This document shows, piece by piece, positions 10,085-20,780 of a stretch of 64,000 nt of DNA. The notes beneath the pieces were generated by a model that did no database searches, had not been told where the DNA came from, and saw only the letters and a program-made list of their open reading frames with translations. A program made the translations under genes and the position numbers. This DNA comes from Paracentrotus lividus (taxonomy: Eukaryota; Echinodermata; Echinoidea; Camarodonta; Echinidae), in the NCBI GenBank assembly GCA_940671915.1, contig CALNVZ010001336.1, forward strand, positions 1-64,000, in the 5' to 3' direction. How positions within the stretch are numbered: the stretch's first letter is position 1; the number at the start of each line of letters is the position of its first letter.

Positions 10085-11689
10085 AGAGAGAGTTTAACGC
10101 CCATCCCACCCAGGGAGGGGTAACACTTTCATTGACTGTGAGTTATAAATTGCTAGTCTTAAAATATACCTTTTGAGAAAAATATTAACAACACAGTGTA
10201 TAAATTAACCTATAATTTAATTTGTATTGGGAAACTAAAATGTTTAGAGGGGGACAGTATTTCTTTTGCTACTTGGTAACATAATCATTGCATTGTGAAA
10301 TATTAAGTAGTGAAAAGGTGTGTTATCATCCAAATAAGTCTGTATTATAAGACTACACTGCTCCGGATGTTGCATTATGGGTTAGAAATCGGGGCAGAAT
10401 TGAGAAGTTGATCGAGGGCTTGAGATGGTGCTATACAGTGCGTCCCAAAAAGAACTATACACTTTTGACAAGGCTACCAAATTAACAATAAATGATTCTT
10501 GGTGAAAAGGTTTAGATGTAGGCCTATATAAAGCTAATATCCTCAACTATCATTATGACATAAAAAAATTCTGAAAATAACGCTTTCTTCAGTGAGCAAT
10601 GCCCACTTCTATGAAGGACACAAAAAATAGCCTGTTCAGAAATTCGCTATTCGTTTACCACCTGGGTATGGCATGCCAGGAAGGATTCAAAGAAATAATG
10701 GAGTGAATCAGCTAACAGAGTAAATGATATATCAAAAGTCAGAAATAAACAATCAATATTATACAAAATGTTTTGCTCTGACTTCAGTTTATTTTTGTCT
10801 TTATGCCCCCCCCTCGACTATTTTCGCGATAAATCCGCAGTGCGAAATTTTTTGATCGCGCCGCTCGCTGACTTTTTACTTTTAAGTCTTGCGCATCTTT
10901 TAAAACTATTTTCGCGAAAATCGGGTGTACCGTTACGACATTCCACGATTTTCAAAAATTTTCGTCAGACCAAAAATGGTTCAAAAACGTGATTTCATGT
11001 ACAAAGTCAATACAAAATGTGTTTTCAGCTAGAATTCATAAATGAGTGATTATTTTTAATTTTATTGACAAGAGTCATTTAATTTGATGTTATTTATGGC
11101 CGAAATAATGTCACGGACGAATTGTGTCGAAAAAACAATAAAGATAAAAAGGTAAAAAAAAACAATAAAAATAAAAAGGTCAAAAAACAAAGAAATACAT
11201 AAGAAATTTGAAAAACAATAAAATACATAAGAAATCAATTTTGGTACGGGAATTTTTTTCTTGTACAATTCTTAGGAATGATATAAAGAATATTTTCACA
11301 AAAGATTAGCTTTCTGGGAGCTTTATTTAGTGAATTAGAGAAAAAAGTATGATTTCATGAATAAATTAGCATAATTAATTCATAACATAAAATATATGAA
11401 TTTAGTGTAATTTACCTATACAACCACGTAGATTATGTCATTCTCTACCTTCATGCACATTTTTGTCGCGATCGCGCGATCCGCGGCCGAGATCTTAGGG
11501 GGGTGGGCCATAATGCCCCCCCCCCCCCCCCCCCCGGACTTTAAGCTCGCGAAATAGCCCAGGTAAGTTAGGGTTAATGCGGCGGTCACATCACGTCGAT
11601 AAATGCAACGTGCAACTCTCTCCAAGCCATAGACAATTTCCGTACACATATGCAGATACACGTTACACAAGACGTGTTGTGACCACCGA
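10085..11689. other. Non-coding stretch with transposon debris
   Basis: No gene seen. CAGTGCGTCCCAAAAAGAA near 10,437 resembles a Tc1/mariner-type terminus without a visible partner. A C-run at 11,517-11,537 sits in a GC-rich patch (11,460-11,560). The rest is AT-rich unique-looking sequence. Confidence 0.4.
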
Positions 11690-11949
11690 TTAAAGGGGAA
11701 GTTCACCCTAGAAATTTATTGGTTTTAAAAAATGAAGAAAAATAAAAGAAACATATGAATAAAAGTTTGAAGAAAATCGACCCCAAAATAGCAAAGTTAT
11801 GAATATGTAAAGTTTTGATTCTGTGACGTCACGTGCGAGCAGCTCACCCATGTGTTGTGTCTGTAAATTTCCTAAATTTGTCTTTTTTTCATGGTTCTTG
11901 ATAAAGGAATGGGTCAATTTGATAGAGGCATGTATGTTTGATGGGGGGG

Positions 11950-12125
11950 GGGGTCCACGAGTCCTCGGTCCCACGAGTCCTCAGTCCCACGAGTCCTCGG
12001 TCCCACGAGGCCGAATATTTTCCCATAAGTCCTCGGTCCCACGAGGCCTAATATTTTTCCCACGAGTCCTCGGTGCCACGAGTCCTCGATCCCACGAGTC
12101 CTCGGTCCCACGAGGCCGAGTATTT
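11950..12125. repeat. Minisatellite, CACGAGTCCTCGGTCC unit
   Basis: About nine units of 17-19 bp (CACGAGTCCTCGGTCC with variants, some with CGAATATTTTCC inserts). It is the inverted counterpart of 14,205-14,430. Confidence 0.85.
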
Positions 12126-12256
12126 TTTCATACCATATTTTCTCTAATCAGGATGTTTTCAACATCGATGAAACATCTTGAAAAGTGTATTTGTCATTGT
12201 AAGCTGAATTATACTACATAACATAATATACAATAGGCACTAGCATGGCGAATAAT

Positions 12257-12659
12257 GGTGGCATCTCATTTCGCGGAGATGGGTTTGAGACTGATTTGGG
12301 ACTACGTCTAAAGTCGTCCCTAATTCCTCTCAGCAGTGGCGGGTCCAAGATTACAGGAAATGGGGGGGGGGGGGCACCACAAAAATTTTGGGTCTTTATA
12401 TATACGGTCAATGAGTGGTCTTCAAATTATAGGGGGTCGTGACCGTCGTGTCCCCTGCCCCCCCCCCGATGGATCAGCCACTGCGTCTCAGAGACGTCGC
12501 CGCGACAATAATAAAAAAAAAATATATAAGAGGCTTCTCTGCGACGGAAAAGAATATCGGAGATGTCCCCGGGACAAGTGTCAAAACCTTCTCACAACTC
12601 GTCTAACATGTTTAAAAGTAGTCCCAATTCCGTCTCAAATCCAATGAGATACCACCATC
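12257..12659. mobile_element. MITE of the GGAGAC/GTCTCC family, interrupted by a hAT-like insert
   Basis: The ends TGGTGGCATCTCATTTCGCG and GAGATACCACCA resemble those of the elements at 51,853 and 38,202. The interior has GTCTCAGAGACGTCGCCGCGAC. A 150-bp G/C-run element splits it. Confidence 0.55.
12334..12483. mobile_element. hAT-like MITE, 150 bp
   Basis: Ends CAGTGGCGGGTCC and GGATCAGCCACTG are imperfect inverted repeats. They are flanked by CCTCTCAG (12326-12333) and CGTCTCAG (12484-12491), an 8-bp duplication with one mismatch as expected for hAT elements. The interior has G and C runs. Confidence 0.6.
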
Positions 12660-12679
12660 AGTTGCGAATATATTTTTAA

Positions 12680-13094
12680 AGGGATGCAGGACAAATCACA
12701 ATTTCTTGATTTAGCTCATTTTGTCAACATAATTATAAACTTATAGGTCAGTCTGGTATCTCTTCAAAATTACAAGTTAATTGCTTGCTTTACTTTCGAG
12801 ATATCAATGATTTCATACTCAAATTTAGTAAACCATCTCGTGGTGGAAAACAAATTGCCATGTGCTTTTCAAGACACCCCACTTCCTGTCGTGTTCCCCC
12901 CGACCCTAGCGGGCTGGAGGGTTTGCTGCAAAGGGGTTGAAAATTCACTCGCGTTTGGCTGTTACACTGTTTTGTGGTAGTAAATGACTTTCATTTGATC
13001 TGAAATTTTCAGTAGTTTGTTTTTAATATTAGAGCAATATAATTTTATTCAGCTTGATCTAATTGCTCTTGTTTTTGAAAGTTACTGTATCCCT
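12680..13094. mobile_element. Kolobok-like MITE, 415 bp
   Basis: Left end TTAA|AGGGATGCAG and right end CTGTATCCCT|TTAA, with TTAA at 12676-12679 and 13095-13098. It is nested inside the 3-kb TTAA element. No ORF. Confidence 0.6.
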
Positions 13095-13374
13095 TTAAAG
13101 ATTGCAGTTCATTGGTTTTACATGGAAAATTAAGATTTACATCCTTGAGAAATCCTAATTACATCTTTATCAAATGATTTACATTTCATGAACCCCAAAC
13201 AGGGGCGTAGACACCAGGGGGGGGGGGGGTGCATCCCTCAATTCAAATGGTGGGAGGATGGCATGTACAATCACCCCCCCCCCCAACTTTCGCGGGTGAT
13301 ATATATTTTTTTAAAGATGAAATGGGCTTTCCACACTCCTTTTTCTTCCATGGAACTCTAACAATTTTCACTCG

Positions 13375-13423
13375 CGCTTATTATTGTTATTATTTTTATT
13401 TATTATTATTACTATTATTATTA

Positions 13424-13457
<34 letters not shown>

Positions 13458-13460
13458 AAT
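13375..13460. repeat. (ATT)n-type microsatellite
   Basis: Irregular TTATTATTATT tract; it explains the leucine-rich ORF here. Confidence 0.9.
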
Positions 13461-13714
13461 CCAGATTAATTATTTATATTATCTATTATATTTTTAAACA
13501 ACATAGCGTTTCACCTATTGGCAGTCATCAAACAAAAACAAATAGTAGGGATAATGCATTAACGCCAATTTCTTTATTCATTTCACGTCAAATTTTCGAT
13601 GGACCTGAGTCTTCGTCAGGAATATAATTTTTGTCAATTGTACAAGATTATGTTCATTTAGCCTCCAAACGTTCTACTCGCATGTTATTTTAGTTTTGTG
13701 GAGACGGGCTCAGG

Positions 13715-13816
13715 CCCCCTTTTTTTCTTCTTTTTTTTTAATTATTATTATTATTTTTTTTTTTTAATTCTTCTCTCTCTCTCTTTCTCCCTATCCGGCT
13801 CTTTTTTTTCTTCCCT

Positions 13817-13853
<37 letters not shown>

Positions 13854-14000
13854 TTTTTTTTTTGTTTTTGTTTTTGTTTTTTTTTTTAAATTGTCTTTTG
13901 CCCTTTTTCCTCTTTGTCTTCTTACCCACCCCCCTTTCCCCCCTTTCTCTCCTTTCCCTCTTTCTCCCTTTCTCTCTTCTATTTCCTTTAATCCTTTGCG
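13715..14000. repeat. T/C-rich low-complexity tract
   Basis: Long T runs with CTCTCT and CCCCTTT blocks. Phe/Lys-rich ORFs on both strands come from this composition. Confidence 0.9.
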
Positions 14001-14204
14001 GAGCCCCTTTTCCCTTATCCGGGGCCAGTGCCCCGTGGGTCCCCCTCAGAGTATCATGATGCTACTCAAGTATAAATCATAATATTGCCCCTATTTACCA
14101 ATGCTGCAGTAAACCAATGCCCGTTGTATTAATCACAACTTACGAGATCATGAATTTAGTATTTATTTGAGACTTTTCCATCATAAATCAGAAAATACTC
14201 GGCC

Positions 14205-14432
14205 TTGTGGGACCGAGGACTCGTGAGACCGAGTACTCGTGGGATCGAGGACTCGTGGGACCGAGTACTCGTGGGACCGAGGACTCGTGGGAAAAATACT
14301 CGGCCTCGTGGGACCGAGGACTTGTGGGACCGAGGTCTCGTGGGACCGAGGACTCGTGGGAAAATATTCGGCCTCGTGAGACCGAGGACTCGTGGGATCG
14401 AGGACTCGCGGGACCGAGGACTCGTGGGAAGA
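14205..14432. repeat. Minisatellite, ACTCGTGGGACCGAGG unit
   Basis: About twelve units; reverse complement of the array at 11,950-12,125. Together they form the inner arms of the 11,694-14,680 element. Confidence 0.85.
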
Positions 14433-15421
14433 CCCCGTTTGATGATATATCGACCGCACAGATGACATAATAAATTTTCTTTTGAAAAAAAATGACACTT
14501 TATGGAATTTACACCACATAACACATAGGAGAGCTGCTCGCACATGACGTCACAGAATCAAAATTTTGAATATTCATAACTTCATTTGTTGGTCGATTTT
14601 CTTCACTCATATTTTTCTTTTATTTTTCTACATTTTCTAAAACCAATTAAAACCCAGGGTGAACATGGTGAACTTCCCCTTTAAGTGGGCGGGACTAGTT
14701 TTTGTTTGCAACGAAACGTTCGTTTATTCCCCTTAGTTAATTTTTTCATTCTGGGACACGACTTCGACAACAAAATTAAAAAAAAAAATACCCCAAAAGC
14801 AACGCAATTGTGAATACACACCTCTACTTTCAATATTGGTGTATCAATTATATACCAATAGACACATTATTTTTGAGTTATTTTGTCACTTTTAATCATG
14901 CATCTTGAAAGCGTAATCAAAATGACGCCTTTATCTAACATGAAATAGTAAAGAAATTATATAAGCTTTTGTAACATCATACTTTTTCAATATCTTGCAA
15001 ATGTTTGGTATTTTGATAACCATATGGAAATGTAAATGAAAGGATGACCTGCAATTTTTAACTGATACCGTTGTCTCCTATTCAAGAGTTTTTTGTTTTG
15101 TTTTTGTTTTTGCTTGTTTTTTGTTTTGTTTGTTTTGTTTTGTTTTTGTTTTTGTTTGGTTTGGTTTTTTTTTACCTCAAGACACGCTGTTTAAACCTTC
15201 CTTTTTTACAAATTTATAAAACCATAGATTCGTAACATATATCTTTTATCATCATTTCAATCGTTTATTTATCATTTTGATGTTGAAATCAGTCATGGAA
15301 ATGAAAATTAAGAGTGTGGAAATACAGTGTATATTTATGTTCCGTAAGATTAATGCTGCTGTAAAGAGAAAAACTAGGTTCATTTTGGATTAAAAAGTCG
15401 CAGCGTGCGTAGAGAGGCTAA

Positions 15422-17370
15422 TATGGAGGGCCATCCACGCCATATCATATCATTCACTCACTCACTCGAGTGAGTGGGTGACTGGTACACATTTAACAAT
15501 CATTCACTCTAGTTAGTGAGTGATTGTACAGTTTGGACCAATCAGAGAGCTGGAACCTCACCTTCGACCCCTCGCTGGAGTGGTTGTACGATCACTCGAG
15601 TGGTTGAACGTTCACCTGAGTGAATGTACAACCACTCATCAGTGGACGACCAAAGTGGCTGGTTTTATAACATCGTGCGGGGTCAGCCAAAATCGTCCAC
15701 TCGGGGAAGCCGCATTGAAACCTGTGTAAAATAGGAAGACCGGTTTAACGCGGACACATTCTCCATTTCTTGTCGAAATTATTCTCAACATTCCAATAAC
15801 ATCGACAGGTTACACACTTGCCATGGTAATGATAGTCTCCCCAATCAGACTCGTTTCACAACGCAGGTCTGGTATGATATAATAACCATTAAATTAAACA
15901 CCTGATAATTAGATTGAGAAAATTTACCTCCATTGATTCTTGTTCTATTAATTTCTTTCTTAATTTGTTCTGTATATTATGTATCATGACATATAAATTA
16001 ACCTTCTGACGGAACGTAAGCAGTAAATAAGAAAAATAATTGGTGAATGGCTGAATGAATTAAAATAAATATGTTTTGTGGTAAAAATAAAGAGATAAAA
16101 GAAATAGGACCTTTAGTCAGCCATTAATTTGTTTTTAAATTCTTATGCCAATTGCACGTGATTGCTTAAAAAAAAAAAAACATCCACTTTAACATGCCAC
16201 GTGATCGCTCTAACAAACGTTCACTCACTATGCAATCGCGTGATTGTATTAACAGTCATCCACTCGCTTCCGGGTCACGTGATTCTAACCCATACATTCA
16301 CTCACTCCGCTGTTAACACAATCACTCGCTCCTGTATAAAGTGGAGGAGAGAGAGGGGGGGGAGTAAATAAGATAAAGCAGAGAACAATATAAAACTTGT
16401 ATTAACACCGCAGTAAAAGGGCGTTTGGGGAAAAAACTACCTATTGTCAAAGAGAGGTGGGGGTGGGGTGGATGCGATTAGAGACGTCCACTTTATACAG
16501 GAGCGAATGATTGTGTTAACAGCAGAGTGAGTGAATGCATGGGATAGAATAACGTGACCCGGAAGCGATTGGATGACTGTTAATACAATCACGCGATTGC
16601 ATAGTGAGTGAACGTTTGTTAGAGCGATTACGTGGCATGTTATAGTGGATGTTTTTTTAAGCAATCACGTACAAATGGCATAAGACTGTAATAAATGGCT
16701 TACTAAAGGTCCAAGTCCTTTTATTTCTTTATTTTTACTTCAAAACCTATTAAATTCAGCCATTCACCAATTAGTTTTCTTCTTCTACTTACGTTGCGTC
16801 AGAAAGTCTGTTTATATGCCATGATACATAATATACAAAACAAATTAAGACAGAAATGAATAGAACAAGAATCAAGGAAGGTAAATTTTCTCCATCTAAT
16901 TCTCAGGTTTCTACTACTGAACCATCCCACGTCTATAGTGTTTCTTTAAGTCTTCTGAATGCTATTAAACATAAAATCCTTTCAACTCCAATTTAGTGGT
17001 TACTACTAGACCTGCGTTGAGAAACGAGTCTGATTGGGGAGACTATCATATGGCAAGTGTGAAACCTGACGATGTCATTGGAATGTTTAGAATAATTTTG
17101 ACAAGAAAAGGAGAATGTGTCCGCGTTAAATGTAAAACGATGTTCTAAAACCAGCCACTTTGGTCGTCCACTGATGAGTGGTTGTACATTCACTCGAGTG
17201 AACGTACAACAACTTGAGTGATCGTACAACCACTCGAGCGAGGGGGTCGAAGGTGAGGTTCCAGCTCTCTGATTGGTCACTAGAGTGAGTGATTGTTAAA
17301 TGTGTACCAGTCACTCACTCACTCCAGTGAGTGAGTGAATGATATGATATGGCGTGGATGGCCCTCCATA
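15422..17370. mobile_element. 1.95-kb near-palindrome (fold-back element) rich in TGAGTGA/TCACTCA
   Basis: Left arm 15422-16345 and right arm 16487-17370 are inverted copies with about 141 bp between them. The ends are TATGGAGGGCCATCCACGCC and its complement. Both arms carry dozens of CACTCAC / GAGTGAG / ACTCGAGTGA motifs and CACGTGAT blocks. Flanks GGCTAA and GGCTGA may be a degenerate duplication. No transposase; ORFs here mirror each other and are artefacts of the palindrome. Confidence 0.75.
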
Positions 17371-17449
17371 GGCTGATATCGCGGCGTCTATCGGCCAACT
17401 ATTCCAGTCCCATTCCAATTCATTCCAGTATTACGTAATTTCACACGTA

Positions 17450-18303
17450 GGGGAGACCGGGGATGGAAGTTACACGGGTCAGTTGTTACAGTTCTCAAAG
17501 TGCTAAGTTGGAACAAGAGAGTTCTAACTGGCATATACAGCCTACACATAGCTGTGATGAACTGCCGGTCGCGAGGTTTCTCCGTTGTTTTATTAAAAAG
17601 TAAATCAATAAAAAACCATTTTTACAGTTCCAAGTGAATTTTTGACAAAAATTAAAATCTTTAATAGTTCTTACAACTGAAGGCACATGATGATAGTCTG
17701 GTATTGTGAATATAGTACATGTATGTCACTAATATACCCCTGAGCCATGCCCTGTCATTCTGCCTAATGGCTTTGCTACAGTTGATTTTATGTGAAAAAA
17801 AATCACCCATGGGGTAGGTTGTTACAACAACCTACCCCATGTCGATGTAACAACCTACCCCAATTACATTACACATGTAAAGTAATTTTGTTTCAATTTT
17901 TACGTGTTAATATTTTGATATTTCTATTATTACTTTAGTCTATTCTAGAGCTCTACTTGATGTACTGTTAACTATACCAAGAAACTGGAAAGTTGAAACA
18001 AAAGTATGGTATACGAGATTTACACATTGTAACAAATTACCCCGTATGTTTACATATAGTAACAATTTACTCCGTATGGTGTAACAACTTACCCCGTATA
18101 CGGGGTAGGTTGTTACAACAAAAAAAATCTTCATTAATTAAGCTGTAGTTAATAAGTGTTTACATGTTTTCAAGTTTTGTGTGCCTCAGGTTTTAGCCAA
18201 CATAATAGGCTAACTACAGACCCAAAATGGAGTGTGTGAGTACTTTCATTAGAACTATCTGGCCCAAAATGTGAATTTTGTAACGTCCATCCCCGGTCTC
18301 CCC
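17450..18303. mobile_element. MITE, GGGGAGACCGGGG family, 854 bp
   Basis: Termini GGGGAGACCGGGGATGGA and TCCATCCCCGGTCTCCCC, flanked by TA on both sides. Internal motif GGGGTAGGTTGTTACAAC occurs several times in both orientations (about 17,811, 17,830, 17,850, 18,100). Close copy of 34,669-35,521. Confidence 0.85.
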
Positions 18304-18834
18304 TAATACCTCACAGCGTGTCTCCAAGTCAAGAAAACTCTCTCTCAAAACTCTCTCAGTTCAAAACTTCAGGTAACTTCTAATCTTCATTTTCATATGA
18401 TTTTCCAAATACAAAAAAAAATGTGTATTTAAAAAGTATGATTTGGAAAAAAAAGTCATTTTGATCACGCTTTCAAGATGCATAAAACTAAACAAAATAC
18501 TGAGCTCAATTGTTGATTGAAATTCTTCATACACCAATATCAAACGTCAAGATGCAAATTCACTATTTTGCCGCTTTTGGGTTATTTTGGTGGATTTTAG
18601 AATTTTGCTGTCAAACTTGTTTCATTTTACGAGAAAAACAAGGAAAGAGGCTTCAGTGCACATGAAAACTCATTGTACATTTAAATACAAAAAGTCAGCC
18701 GCACCCACCCACTCCAACTACACCAGTAACTGCTTCGTACTACCCAGAAAATTATTTTTTATGAGCCCCATGATTTCTATGTTGAATATCATAATTATAA
18801 GTTTAGTTTAGATTAGTTTTAGTTTTATCTCGAT

Positions 18835-19690
18835 TTGTTGGTGTATAAGGATAAGGATATACGGCCATTTGTTCCCCTTCGTATTTTACTCATAATTTAT
18901 AATTCCTTTATTCACTCACGCATTTCGTATTGTAACATTGTATGGGCTAATAGTAAAATGAATACTGATGGCATTTTAAGACTACAAACAAGAGCCATAC
19001 GACTTTGCTGTGGTTCTGGTTATTTAGAGCACACTGCCCCATTATTTACCAGATTAAAAATACTAAAAGTTACTGATATTCATTTAATGCAAATTGGAGT
19101 ATTTATGTATCGTCTCAGGAAACAAGAACTACCTTTATCTTTTTGTAACGATTTCACACTGAATAGAGACATTCATAACTATCCAACTAGACACTCTATT
19201 GACTTTCATCTGTTTACACCTAGAAGTGCTTTGGCCCATAAATCAATTAGATATGTAGGACCTGACATTTGGAATGTATTACCACTTGATATACGAACTT
19301 GTAACAACCTTTTATCTTTTAAAAATAAACTAAAAGTATTATTCATATCAAAATATCTATGTTAATCGTTTAGGTATGAGATGTATGTAGCATTACTCTT
19401 GTCGAGGCAATAATATGTATTTTTATTCAAATTTAGGTTTAATTTTCGTTTGTTTTGTGTTTTTTATTTTTATTTCTATTTTACTCACATCAACGAAATG
19501 ATTTATTGTAAGCCATGTTTTATATTCTTGAAGTCATTACCACTATGTTATACCAGGGACTTTGCCCTTCGCACACCTATGTTTATGCATTGTTCCTACT
19601 GTGTAATATACATGTTTATATTCTGATGTAAAGATTAATGGAAATTGTTATTTTGCATGGTAAAGCAATAAAAGAAAGAAAGAAACAAAG
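18835..19690 (+). pseudogene. 5'-truncated LINE: reverse-transcriptase C-terminus and 3' UTR
   Basis: An open frame 18835-19365 (176 codons) encodes the end of a non-LTR reverse transcriptase (CR1/jockey/RTE-like). Family-typical blocks in order are SRISYCNIVWAN, LQTRAIRLCC, HNYPTRHSIDFH and GPDIWNVLPLDIR. The catalytic FADD region is missing, so this is a truncated relic although the remaining frame is intact. The 3' UTR ends with AATAAAAGAAAGAAAGAAAC at 19,668-19,690. It lies just before the second TRIM duplication unit. Confidence 0.8.
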
Positions 19691-19724
19691 AATAAGTTAT
19701 TGTCGTTTAGATCACTTTACCCTG

Positions 19725-20780
19725 TTTAGTAACTCATATGAAAACACAATAGGATATACATGTTTTAACATGTTTTAAGTTTAAAAACTTCTCTGAACAT
19801 CGTGATCAAAGGTCATCACGTGACCAAAGTGGAAAAACCCAGTTGTAAAAATTACTATAAATTTTCTTGTATGTTGTTCCGGCTCACAACACCCGGGTAC
19901 ATACCACAGAACGACACATGAACAGTACATCGTATACAATCTTTCATCGTGTTGAAATTACAGAGTGAGGAAGTTAAAAAAAGGTAAAATTATGTATGAT
20001 TTTACACTTTTGTATGCATAGTTTCGGGGGAAACGAGTGCAGATGGACTTGTGCACTTTTGCCTGCCATAAATTAATCCTGAAGTCGATATGTAATCAAC
20101 ATTGCTATAATCACTTGCACCATACTTAGTCTATTGATATTATAATAATCATTCAAGTTAGCGTGGATGTGTCATCAACAGACATTTTGCTGACTCAACT
20201 ATTCAGATTCAGATTATTGGTACGTACAAACGGTACAGAATATCAACGTTCTGTGCCGAGGTCAAAACTGCGGCGTACAATATTAATTGACTGCACATGT
20301 CGAAAATGTATACATACATGTATGTATCAGAATTCAAGTCGATATAGAAATTTCGTTGTCCATGTTGTCAGGAGTGTTGGACGTTAGACCACTTTAGTTA
20401 TTTCGAAAATATACAAGAAATTACGCATATCTGTAACTCATGAGTAAAAATGGGCTTTTTTATGATAAAATATATATCCATACCCCAGCCTTCGATTTTG
20501 ATTACTGTTATTAGTATCTATTATTATTTAGTTGTGATTATATTCATGAGAAGACTGGTCATTAACTTTGAAATGAATATTCCATAAATTGTATGTTGAT
20601 GTTGATGGCAAAATTTTGTCCATGCTTTGATATTTGTACCTATAAATCTTACTTTCGAATAAAATCGAGGCAAATATTTCGATGAACCAATATAAACATG
20701 ACATCACGCCTTTATCCATGCAGTACTCTATAAGTTTATTGATGCAGGCTATGTGTGTTATTTCTTTTCATAGCCTAAAA
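19725..20780. other. Upstream flank of TRIM copy 2 (duplicated segment)
   Basis: Aligns block by block with window positions 1-953, with small indels such as an added piece near 20,155-20,215. It starts about 35 bases after the tail of the LINE fragment ending near 19,690, so that insertion marks the approximate left edge of the second duplicated unit. Confidence 0.6.

Larger units (their letters stand above)
11694..14680. mobile_element. Kolobok/T2-like element (TTAA duplication) with minisatellite in both arms
   Basis: The ends read TTAA|AGGGGAAGTTCACC and GGTGAACTTCCCCT|TTAA, with TTAA at 11690-11693 and 14681-14684. This fits the TTAAAGGRR end rule known for Kolobok/T2 elements. The arms stay inverted for about 250 bp (including the TGACGTCA segments near 11,825 and 14,547) and then run into oppositely oriented minisatellites. 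No transposase is visible. The centre holds nested elements and low-complexity tracts. Confidence 0.75.

Noticed and set aside
13698..13929. Phe-rich and Lys-rich ORFs on opposite strands
   Set aside because: Poly-T tract.
14156..14545. ORFs of 86-129 residues with RGTEDSWDRG-type repeats
   Set aside because: Minisatellite translation; same pattern in several frames and on both strands.
16162..17314. Mirror-image ORFs (HVIALTNVHSLCNRVIVLTV in both arms)
   Set aside because: The same palindromic sequence read from both arms; no protein family features.
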